Positions 45,640 to 56,050 of a DNA stretch of 64,000 nucleotides are shown piece by piece. The notes under the pieces were generated by a model. That model saw nothing but the letters and a program-made list of their open reading frames with translations. It did no database searches and was not told the DNA's origin. The stretch comes from Hanleya hanleyi (taxonomy: Eukaryota; Mollusca; Polyplacophora; Lepidopleurida; Hanleyidae), in the NCBI GenBank assembly GCA_036873755.1, contig JAVTVY010018682.1:18981-82980 (forward strand), in the 5' to 3' direction. Positions within the stretch are counted from its first letter, which is position 1. The number at the start of each line of letters is the position of its first letter. The translations under genes and the position numbers were made by a program.

Positions 45640-45945
45640 TGATTCTCTTGCCTCCTGTACAGCTGACAATGCATTTTGTACAACATTTCTAACAACAGCT
45701 TTTTTATTCCATACCTCCACTATCATGTTAGACATTCTTTAATAGAATCTGCCTTTTCTTTTATTATATCTTGATTTTGTAATTAATCCGGGATAATTCA
45801 AACCCTTCGGGGTTTATCTCCCGCCAATCTATATGTTCTCTAATCTGTATATATTACTGTACTTGTATTCCCTTTCTGTATATGACTGTTTAATTTGATT
45901 TCTTTTGATTGGTGAATAAACATACATACAAACAAACAAGCCTGA
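45640..45945 (+). mobile_element. Possible retroelement 3' end
   Basis: Ends TTGGTGAATAAACATACATA then CAAACAAACAAG, an AATAAA followed by a short-repeat tail as in many LINE 3' ends. No coding part is seen, so the call is tentative. Duplicated in copy B. Confidence 0.35.
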
Positions 45946-46320
45946 GTTGGGCGCCAAACGACGGGTGTTTATAAAATGCGTACAGTGTCGGGACTGAGGA
46001 GCGAAATTGTGTAAATCCATAAACAAGGGGAAATTTTCGATTGAATGATAGCTCTTCAATATATGAGCAACCAACACAGAATTTGTGTAATTTGCATTAT
46101 GATTTTTATGAATTGGAGATTGAGCTGAGGTCCGTGAATCCGTTATTTTGTATGGTAGCACTTTTTGAGATGAAGCCAAAGATGGGAGATAAATCTTGGT
46201 AAGGGAGAGCGCATTATTTTCGTTTTGGTGTAAGTGGTCCTCCATTTTTGATATAAAAAATAAACGGTTTATTTTTGATATCAAAAAATGAATTAATAAA
46301 CTTATTTTTACCTGCGGCAC

Positions 46321-48056
46321 GCAGGTCTACGGGATGCTCGAGTTGTTGTTCTTGTTGTTCTTCTTCTTGTGACTTTTTGAAATACGCATGTGTTGAGAGA
46401 GCGTGATCTCTGCCACACTTTTCTTCTCAACCTCCGATCTCACATGACAACCCTGTCTTCACGCACGTTTGAATTCATTTGCAATTATATTCGGTGGAAT
46501 GAATTATTGCTTCGTTGATTTTTCAGACTTCAATTCTCCTACGTCAGTCGCTTAAAAGCTATCGATCGACACATCATCATTGGCTTAAGATATTATCAAT
46601 TTCACTGAACAGTATGTACATGTATATACACTTTGAGATCCTTGAATTGCTTATATACCTTGTCAGTGGTTCAGCAAATTTGCATACAGTCATAGGCGAC
46701 TGTCTTAGTAAGTAGAAAAATAAGTTCACTACTTCTAGTAATCATTTAATCTACCCAATCTTGATAATTCACAAATTGGTGAAGAAGTGGACAAGTAACG
46801 CATTGTCATTATGATTAACATCGGATAATACTTGGTATCAAATTATAGATCATGCATCATAAAAACGCAACAATTACGTTTCAGAAGTAAGGGAGCAACT
46901 CACCAACTTTCCGAATAAAGATGTTTAACTTATAGAAATGACAATTTGGTTGATGTTGAACTTTACCCCCAAGCAATTCGCACATAAATATGTTTTGAAA
47001 GGAAGAATAATTTAACACTCTGTGTGAATCGAAACAATGAACTTCCTATCCCTGGAGTTGCACTTACTGTCGTAGCTATACCGACTCATTAATAATACTC
47101 AAAACTGACTTTATGCGCAACTGGTTCTAAATACAGAAATGACTATTTAGTATTTAATGAGTTAGACAACCCGGTGAGCGAACAATACATCATAGTTGTG
47201 CAGTTATATTGTGCACTTTCGGTTACACGCATGAAATTTGGTGCATAGCTATTTTGAATGATTCTCTTTCGGAACACTCTATCCTCATTCTCGCAAGCCA
47301 GGGCCTTGCTTCGCTGGTATTGATGTTCCCGTCCTCTTCGGAACTCAGACGTCTTTTAGATTAGCAAAAATCACTCCCGTAAATTCAATACTTATGTGTA
47401 TCAGCAGACAATGGGCAGAAACATATTGCATTTGACATCATTCTCTCAAGTCAGAGCTCATTTCTGTTAGAATTTATTGGTTCTACACTTCACAATTCAC
47501 GTTATTTTGTCAATCGGTTTTACGAATGGAATCCCGTCACATATTGGTAGATACTGACAAGTGATCTATTTGACCTCGTTGTGAAAAGCTAGGCCCTCGA
47601 TTCCCTGGTGGTGGTGGGGGGGGGTAGTTCGATTTTGATACTTAGATATCTTTCGTATTGACTTTAACTTGGCAGTCATTTTCGTGAATGCGATAATTAG
47701 AGAATTCGACATCATTCTCTTATACACAGACCTTGTTTGGTGAACTAACTCTGAAATTTCGCATTGAAATCACCTTCGGAATGACTTAGTGACAAACATA
47801 TTCGCGAATTGAGTATAGAGAGATATCCATAGATACCGACTAGAAATGTTTCTTATTAGCGGAATTTGATTTAAAAAAAAAGAAAAGAAAAAGAAATTAA
47901 TAAAATTAGCAACCTTCGAAAAGGCTGGATCGAACATGTCAGATGAGATGATATTTCCTAAGAATGAAATAGTTAATCATTTATATAGAAGGAGCAAACC
48001 ATGTCTTGATATTGACTTGCTGCATGGAAAAGAGTGTCAAGGTATTTAGTTTGCAG
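46321..48056. other. Upstream intergenic DNA of the SLC5 gene, copy A
   Basis: No coding pattern or known repeat recognised. The same DNA is present at 56826-58550 in copy B. Confidence 0.4.
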
Positions 48057-48296
48057 ATGATTACAAGCGTCTAGTCCGTCATTCATAATCCAGCCGTCGT
48101 CCATTAGAGAATATCCGCGTCCATAATCCAAAGACCTATTCCATTTCCATATAACAGTATTAACACCAAATTCAAAAAGACAAAAGTATGCATAAACATA
48201 GGCTTGTTTCCTGCAAGAGAGAAGCGGTCAACAGTTTTCAATGATGCCGGCAAGACATCATGATGTTCCAAAATATCAAATCCGTATCGCTGATCA
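48057..48296. mobile_element. 240-bp fragment of the CTA-target TIR element, present only in copy A
   Basis: Closely matches 17851-18095, including about 11 bases (TACAAGCGTCT) that lie outside the TIR at that locus. Copy B reads straight across (GCAGATGATAACACACG), providing an exact unoccupied site. Confidence 0.75.
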
Positions 48297-48920
48297 GTAA
48301 CACACGTAATGCAGAAACTTAATTAATTATTGTAATCGAATATCAAGACTGTCACAGGCCTCAATTTGAATAGTAAAAAGTGGCATGCCTCTTGTACAGT
48401 TCGATAAAGCCTTCAACTATTCCGTATAGTTTCACAGATCAAAGTGATAGACCTGATACTAAATTCATTGAAAATTAACTTTGAAGGAAACATAAATTTT
48501 CCATTTTGCTCGGCAAAGTAAGCGAGAAGGGAGACTGAAGAGCGTATATTTTCGCGCTATGACTAAATCCTTGAAATTAATTTGGATTTCCAAATATTTG
48601 AAAGCCTTTTTGATTTGCATAAATCAACGGCTGAACCGAATGTTTTGACACTTGGCGTACACGATACTTGTACCAAGACATTGCCAAAGCGATCATTGCG
48701 AGTTCGTCGACACGGAACAGTCAAAATCGTTGGATTTTGAACGGAGAAAGTGAATATATGGCATCAGACCTATTGAGCAATTCCTACAATTGTGGGTTAG
48801 AAGTTCGAAATTACTTCCCTTGGCATGAAAACACTGACAGGTGGCGCTTTTTTCTTCAATTACCACTACCTCCGCTGATATGCCTTTCACTGTATTATTG
48901 CCACTGCCGCAGGTTTTGAC

Positions 48921-49060
48921 TAAAATGGCTTGTGTTGAAATCAACATGGTTTTGTGTTGAACTCCATAATTCAACACGAACTCTTATTGAGTTCAACACA
49001 AATTGGTGTTGATTCTAACACAATTTGTGTTATTTTCAACAATTCTGGTGCTAAAATGGC
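48921..49060. repeat. GTGTTGAA/TTCAACAC short-period repeat (copy A)
   Basis: About seven alternating GTGTTGAA and TTCAACAC words at roughly 18-22 bp spacing, bounded on both sides by CTAAAATGGCTT. Also at 59172-59311 in copy B. Confidence 0.75.
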
Positions 49061-49692
49061 TTCAGCACAATTTTTTTCGCAGTGTAGGATCTGCATACTT
49101 ATTCTTCTTTCGTCAAAACATATATCTGACACACAATTGTGATAGATCATTGGGTTTGTGGAAATACTGTCTGTGACAGTTATCGGTTGAAGAAAAATTT
49201 ATCACAGCTTGTCATTTCATTTATTTTGGGAGAGAATTCCACTTTCAGATAATTATGCTAATGGGAAAAATGTTAACTGACTGAATATTACCAATATTAT
49301 AATTTATATAGCCTGATGCTGAACTATCAGTTTGCTATCTACGCTTATGAGCAAATCCACCGGGAACATAAATGTTTTCACCACCATGGCATATTGTACC
49401 CCAGATCATTTATTAATTGGATTTCTGGATGATAAACTGTCCTTATTCAGGGGAAAAACAATATTCTACCTTGCTTATATGAGGCATAATGGTCTATTAT
49501 GTTAAAAGGTCGTATCTTTGTTTAAGTCCTATCTCCACCAAATAGATTTTGGTAAGTATGTTGTTCTGGGTACCTATTACAAATGCATACCAGTGAACAA
49601 ATTTTGTTGCAACTTGTTTTGGGTTTAGCCAAAAAAAAAAACATTGCCTGGACTCTCATGAAAATGTTCAGATTTAGAATGACCCCATACAT

Positions 49693-50183
49693 TAGCTAAG
49701 ATTCATAGCGTCTCCCTTCCCTCAACGCTATGCCGACGACAAATACATTTCCCTGGTGGTAACTCGAACATCTCCATGGCGCACTTATTATTACCTTTGC
49801 GCCTTATTGGGCCTTCATTAACTTGAGAAAATGGGCTGCCACGAATAAAAATAAAGAAATGGCAGACTAAATGGCACTTCGTCGGTCATATATTAATTAC
49901 AGACGTTAAAATGATCCCTATGGAGCCTCAAAATCACCTGAAATCGAGGGTCAAGAAGATGGGCATTTCCGTCATAATAAACCCTGTGTATACAGGGGAT
50001 GATGATCACAACATCGATTATGGCATTTTTATTCATGGCGGCCCATTTTCTCAAGTTAATGAAGGTCCAATAGGGCGCAAAGGTAATAATAAGTGCGCCA
50101 TGGATATGTTCGAGTTACCACCATGGAAATGTATTTGTCGTCGGCATAGCGTTGCGGGAGGGAGACGCTATGAATCTTAGCTA
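49693..50183. mobile_element. MULE-like MITE, 491 bp, 9-bp target duplication (copy A)
   Basis: Inverted ends TAGCTAAGATTCATAGCGTC with about 165-bp arms (TGCCGACGACAAATACATTT; CATTAACTTGAGAAAATGGG). CCCATACAT is repeated on both flanks (49684-49692 and 50184-50192). Long TIRs with 9-bp target duplications are typical of Mutator-like elements. An 89-codon frame at 49911-50180 is a by-product of the right arm. Confidence 0.78.
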
Positions 50184-50731
50184 CCCATACATTCGCCATT
50201 TTGAATTTCTCCATAAATGTTTTCGTGCAAGGGTATTATTTTAGGCTGGGTACCTATGATATGATATGATAACGAATGGAATGAGTGTAAGTAATGACCC
50301 ATTTCTTTCAAACTTAATACCAAGTGCAATGTTTTCTTTTAGGAGCAAGAGACGGGTAAACACTGAAATTTCGCGAAAAATACTTCAAATTTCAACTTAA
50401 AATTGAAGATATTTCCCATGCATATCTGTTTGTAGACTTTTAGTACGTTAATCTAGAGACCTTTCGGAAATGCACTGCAGCAAAAACAATTCTGTTGCAA
50501 TTTGTGGTGGGCCAAACCTCAATTTGACTGGACTATCTGTGACGATCTTTTCTGGAGAGGAAGTTTAAATAAATGTAGACTAGAAGGTAGGCTTATAACA
50601 CATTAATTAATTTTCAAGTAGAGAACCAAGACGATCATTGTCAACTCGACTTTCATGATTCAAGCTGGAAGGGCTCAATCTGGTCAAGTTCTATTGTTTG
50701 TAACAGTAAAATTTCAGTTTCCGCGTCCACA

Positions 50732-50925
50732 AGTCGGGCAAAAAAGAAATCGGTTTGTTGCATAAGTTTTCGTGTATGTGGATGTTTTTTTATGCGTTGT
50801 ATTGGTTACTTCTGGATAGCTGGGTTGAGTTATTTTTGTTGGAATGCTTGGAGTTTTGTTTGATCGTCGCTATATAGCTGAAATATTGCTGAACGCGATG
50901 TTAATCTTTAATTCTCTCTCTCTCC
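50732..50925 (+). mobile_element. LINE 3' tail fragment, start of copy B
   Basis: Copy of the tail at 40136-40350 with a 24-bp deletion near its start. It forms the internal junction of the tandem duplication. Confidence 0.75.
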
Positions 50926-51543
50926 TAAGTTTTTGTTGTATGTAAACGCCTGTGGAAATTAATCTTGGCGATTACAAAACGTATCAACGAATAAACGGAC
51001 TATATAGGGATTTCTTTCTTTTGCAGTCAGTATTTTCAATTGTCTAAAGAGTGGCGTAGTGTGTTTATATTTTGATGAAGAGGTACTCTGTCTTACCTGT
51101 CACCAGGGACCTGAGATGGGTAATATAAAAATTACCACACGCAATATTACAATATTAAAAGTAGGGGGATATGTCTAAACAAAGAAATTATTTATATGCA
51201 TCTCTACTCCCTCGATGTTTAACACAGTTCATAATTCCAATATTTCTATTGATTTATTTGTTAATTTTGAATTTGTGATGTCCACTTAAGTTTATCATTG
51301 AATCAAACATCGAAAAATATGATATTGTTGACTTGCTCAATTACATCACCAGATGAGAATGAGTTATTTAATAAATTTATATCGTTTTGAGGAATTTATG
51401 AATATAATTTGTTTCCCCCAATATTAAGAGAAAGTTTGTTACACGAGAACTTAGTTTGCTAAGCCCACTCCATAGCTGTTTTCAAATCAGTCTGTTGAAT
51501 TAGCTGTACGGCCCTGGATCCGGACTGAATCTGGAAATCTTAC

Positions 51544-51614
51544 CTGAAAAGTCGTATCCTTCTGCCTGTCAAATTGATTTCCCAGAATTCAGTGAATCCC
51601 ACTATAGACATCGC
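51544..51614 (-). pseudogene. SLC5 exon 6, duplicate
   Basis: Identical to exon 6 of the inner copy. No copy of exon 7 follows before the inner duplicate begins, so a transcript from this copy would have to read through into copy A. Confidence 0.85.
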
Positions 51615-51791
51615 CTGCAGGTGTATAAATTTGCCAGAAAGTTGATGTAAACTTGTCGCATATCCATTGTGTGATGGTTCAGGCCTCTAGTAGTTCATTA
51701 TCGAGGTTAAAAAGTCATATATATTCGGCTTGTAAAATCACATACATTTTTCAGGTGTCAGGTATACAGCATTAATCCAGAGTATTCTTAC

Positions 51792-51872
51792 CTTCGCGAG
51801 AACAGCGATGAGGCCGATCAACATTACGACCATTTGAAAACAATCCGTCCATATCACTGCTTTGAATCCGCC
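51792..51872 (-). pseudogene. SLC5 exon 5, duplicate
   Basis: Identical to exon 5 of the inner copy (GGFKAVIWTD signature) with intact splice signals. Confidence 0.87.
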
Positions 51873-52034
51873 CTGGATATAAATACAATTCAAGAATTTT
51901 AATGAAATGTTTACCAGCCTAAAATGTCAGTTGGGAAATATTGATAAGTCGTGATAATTTATAATACGGCCTTGTTTAAGAACAAGCAATATATAATCCA
52001 GCAATAAGGTGATTATCCAACATATTATAAAGGA

Positions 52035-52815
52035 ATGGAAATCTCTTGAAAAAAGCATGTTGTAAATAAAAGAATAGTTCCATCACTGTCCAAATTTTTT
52101 TTAAACCGAATAAAACGCATTTGATATATGTGTTTGTATGGTGGTCTGTTATGGCCATCCATTTTCCTATCCTATGAATTATTGCAGATACCCACAAAAC
52201 ACTCACCGTTATTCTGGTTTAACAGGGAAGTAGACATCGATAGGGAAGTATTTTGAAAGTTGAACGTGGAACATTATTGCTTTATTTAATGGTTAAACCA
52301 CCATGTACGTAGATTACATAATTGCGCCTAGATTATGCAACTGGGCCAAAAATATTTGTTTGCCGTTTCACCAACATTTGTCTGTACGCAACTTCTTTAG
52401 GTAGCCCATGGTGTACAAGGTCTTCAACTACAACCTGCCTATTGGTACATATCGAAAAATGTTGAATATATACTTGAGAGCTCCCCGTTACATTATCAGC
52501 AAACAAGCAAAGATGGTTCCTCTCAGACATGCAGATTTGTTATTATGTCGATGTCTAGTCAATATTACAGTGTGCATAGCAGTACATTTGATTAAAGAAA
52601 AATTATAACATCGAGAAATAGCAAAAAGAATAATGACGAATGCCACTTACAGGCCACCATCCAAAGTTTATCGGCTTTTTGCTCAGTTGAAAAAAGAAAT
52701 CGGAAAAATAAATAAAAAATAATTTTGGAAAGTGATGGAACTATTCTTTCATTTACAACATATTTTTTTCAAGGGTTTTCTATTCCTGCAATGGTGATAA
52801 TGCCTGGTTGTCAAT
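52035..52815. repeat. Inverted-repeat element in SLC5 intron 4 (copy B)
   Basis: Duplicate of 41480-42275. Confidence 0.55.
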
Positions 52816-53173
52816 ATTTGAGGGTAATGAAAAAGGGCCGGAGCCCAGTTCAACACCTTTTTAATGTGATGGGATCGATTGTATATGTGTATTTGGGATC
52901 AGCACATTAATGTTCATGACCAGCCCGCATCGGTCACACTTAAAACGCGACGATCTAAAACTTATCGCCCCTTGCTCATCACACGTACAAGGTGATGGTC
53001 ACACTGACTGGCTGTGGGAGGAAATAAAGGTTCTAACCCCTCTTTTATTGGCGACGCTTTCATAATCTATTTTTTCTGTAATAGCTGTCACATATCTTCT
53101 GGTTGTTAATGTAATGTATTATAATGCTTTAGTCGAAGGTCCATCATATTACACATATATACAACCTACTTAC

Positions 53174-53241
53174 TATGGACGTATAAATGATTGATACACC
53201 ACCTATTATCACCACGGATGCCCAGATCGGAAATTTGGCCA
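53174..53241 (-). pseudogene. SLC5 exon 4, duplicate
   Basis: Identical to exon 4 of the inner copy with intact acceptor and GTAAGT donor. Confidence 0.85.
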
Positions 53242-53432
53242 CTGTGAATATGAAACACAATAGAAAATATAGAATATAATAACAACATAAATATGCAAGA
53301 GGTGGGAAAATCTGACGTCTGATAATAATAATGTATATCGTATTGAGGTTTTTTGATACAAAAATGTACGTTGAACCCGAACGTAGATACGCGTTAACTG
53401 ATTTTCCCGCTTAACAACTATTCAAATATCAC

Positions 53433-53484
53433 CTGATTCCATAGCAACAGCCGGTCCATATAAAACAGCACCCATATAAAACGC
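53433..53484 (-). pseudogene. SLC5 exon 3, duplicate
   Basis: Identical coding sequence to exon 3 of the inner copy; the donor reads CAG|GTGATA instead of CAG|GTGGTA. Confidence 0.85.
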
Positions 53485-53825
53485 CTGAAAGAAAATAAAA
53501 TCTTGTAAATCTATAGCATCTGCTGATTCATCCTAACAAATGGGGGGCGGGGGTGGATCTATAGGCCATCCATAGTGACGATTCATTATTTTTGTGGTGT
53601 ATAAAACTTCCAAACGACAGGCATTTCTTAAGGAACATACACTGTCAAAGGTTACCGTGGCAATCTTATGATGAGAAAGCAAAACTCATAGGTGAGAGAA
53701 ATGCTGTTTTAAATTTTGAAATTATGTAAAACTGTAAGAGAAGGCATGGCTGTTGAAAGTAGATGTGATTTAAGTGAGAAACAGAAGTGACAGTTTTAAC
53801 TTGCGAATTTAAGGAAAAAACTTGC

Positions 53826-53894
53826 ATTTCGTAATATGCTCAGAGCCGATCCGACACATCGCACAGCCACAGATTTGTACCTCCGCTCTAAGTA
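53826..53894 (-). pseudogene. SLC5 exon 2, duplicate
   Basis: Identical in sequence to exon 2 of the inner copy, including the GCAAGT donor. It belongs to the duplicated 5' fragment whose exon 1 is frameshifted. Confidence 0.85.
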
Positions 53895-54127
53895 CTGGAA
53901 AACAGATGACATGAAATATCTACTATTAATATTTTGAACTTATAAACTTATGTATATACAAGTGGAACATGGCGAAAAAAGCCACAAAACAGGCACATAT
54001 GATTGATTATGCAATATTAAAAGTCATGAAATTGGGCTAGCTGTTGAATATATCCCGTCCCAGAGATAATATATATAAAGTCACGATAAATCCAACTGTT
54101 GCAATTTATTAGATGCTTCATATCTGA

Positions 54128-54434
54128 TACCACGAAGATCTCTCAGTGAAACATATTCTGATCAACTGTATAAATTGTAAGATTGTAAGAGATTCTTTTT
54201 ATCAATATTTTTAGTCGATAGAAGAAGATTGTGTTTTAAGTTATTTGAAAGATATCGGTTTGTTGCATAAGATTTAATGTATCTGCATGGTTTTTGGTGT
54301 GTTGTGTTGATTACTTCTGGATTGCTGGGTTATTGACTTGTTTTTGTTGAAATACTTACAATTTTGTTTGATAGTCGCTATATAGCTGAATATTGCTAAA
54401 TGCGACGTTAAACCTTAATTCTCTCTCTCTCTGT
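54128..54434 (+). mobile_element. LINE 3' tail fragment, duplicate of 43612-43912
   Basis: Same insertion carried in copy B, so it predates the duplication. Confidence 0.75.
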
Positions 54435-54733
54435 CCTATCCATGTGGACACACCGAATGACCATGCTTAAGACACCAGAGAAGCAGAAAAGCATGCAATT
54501 TAATTATATTACAATCGGACAGCTCGGCCCCGTGGATCTATCAAATGGAAAAATCATGAGAGCATCAAATGTAAGCGGCGGCTGAAAATAGGAAAACATA
54601 CATACATGTAAAAGCAACGGGGAAGTCAGCAATTTTCATTTTCAAATAGATAGCTATTTAGGCATATTCAAGAAACTCGAGATTAACGCGTTTCAATAAC
54701 ATTCCTCTTGTTTTTACGCTTCAAAATGCCTAC

Positions 54734-55091
54734 CTCATTAACGCTGATTAATCTCAGGGAATGTATCAGTGGTACAGCTATCCAGGCCGTCAATGCATTG
54801 GGAATGAATAAAGACAGATATTCCAGAATTCCTGTAGACCCATACACAAACATCTCCGAAGGCACACCCAGCACGAATATAGATGACGTACGACAGGGTT
54901 ACGGAAGTGACGACGTACGACAGGGTTACGGAAAATGTACACATCTTTCTGTCCCCAACAAGGTACGTCGACATAGAGCTACTTCGTCTTTCCTTAACAG
55001 CATGGTAAAGGCCTATACCCATAGATACAGCCGTAGCTAGCGCCAAAATTGCGAAATCCACAGCATGGAGGCTGAACTGTATTTGCGACAT
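54734..55091 (-). pseudogene. SLC5 exon 1, duplicate with frameshift
   Basis: Same as exon 1 at 44214-44558, except that five bases are replaced by an 18-bp copy of neighbouring sequence at 54888-54905 (net +13). The frame is lost after VTLSYVVT and reaches a stop at about 54738, still inside the exon. There is also a Gly-to-Cys change in DRKMGTF. The GAG|GTAGGC donor is kept. Confidence 0.88.
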
Positions 55092-55696
55092 GTCGGCCAA
55101 ATTACATCACCTGCTTGGGGTTTTTCACATGAAGCTTGGTCAACAGACACGTATATTTGAATATAATGCGTTCTGGATGGCTGCCTACAAATGCCTTTCA
55201 GCAGAAATCCGGTCTTGTTATACTATTTGTCCGTGTTATATTACTTTACAAACGCGATAAAACGTGCGTGAACATTATCTACACACTGAGCAGTGTTACT
55301 ATATATAGATGTTAAACTTTCAGAAGGATATGGCTGTACCATGGAATACATGATCAGCGGACCGTACCATTCTGACAGTGTACAGCAGTAAATCACATCT
55401 TCGTCTTATGTCCCAACTGCTGGTTTATTATTCACATATTCCAAAGTATAGGCATTATCCAGAGTTTACTACATACCAGTAAATGTTTTATTCCTTTATT
55501 TTCTAGAATTTGAGGTGTATTTAATTTAATCGCGTATTAGGGATATTTAATAGCGGTATTAAGGTAATCTCCCTTCGAACAACAGGTTAAGCGGAGTATC
55601 AAATTTAAACCTTGGATTAGGCAGATTTAATCCTAGATTAGCGCTAATAGCGCCGGTTGGCCCCTGAGTTATGAACTTGCATACTTAGAATTTTGT

Positions 55697-56050
55697 TCAG
55701 ATTCCAAAAACACGGCTAGAAAAAATAGCAAAATTCTACAGTTGAGTAAACAACGATTTATCGTTCACACTTGAACACTTCATGATCTGCGACATGTTGG
55801 AACGACTGTGGCGTTTGATGGGGCATACTGTTTTTTATGTAGGTGGCGCTGTGACAAAAATCCCGGCGTCACCCGGGCTCTATCCAATAAGGTAAAGCAT
55901 TAAACAACAACGGCAGCATTAGCAGTGTTTCTTCTACTGCTATCGGGTGATGTGGCTTTATATTCCTACCTCAGAATGAGAGCTCGTGAAATCATATGCA
56001 AAATGCCACATGTCAACCTGAATATCAATTCCACATTCATATATCTATGG
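55697..56050 (+). mobile_element. Remnant of the TTAA element, copy B
   Basis: Duplicate of 45186-45535 with scattered differences; same truncated junction, so the deletion predates the duplication. Confidence 0.65.

Larger units (their letters stand above)
40136..50731. repeat. Tandem segmental duplication, inner copy (A)
   Basis: This block, with SLC5 exons 1-6 and about 6 kb of upstream DNA, is repeated directly at 50732-60984. The left edge lies inside a LINE 3' tail (AGTCGGGCAAAAAAG). The right edge is CCGCGTCCACA. The junction CCACAAGTCGGG compared with the two outer edges (TTTTTAGTCGGG and CCACAAGACTTG) shows a 2-bp AG microhomology. By eye the copies differ by scattered substitutions and several indels. 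Confidence 0.93.

Noticed and set aside
45829..46320. 163-codon minus frame
   Set aside because: It reads through an AT-rich retroelement-like tail and palindromic ATATC repeats. Low-complexity composition; shortened in copy B by a stop.
49911..50180. 89-codon plus-strand frame, conserved in both duplicates
   Set aside because: It lies within the loop and right arm of the MULE-like MITE; conservation reflects recent duplication.
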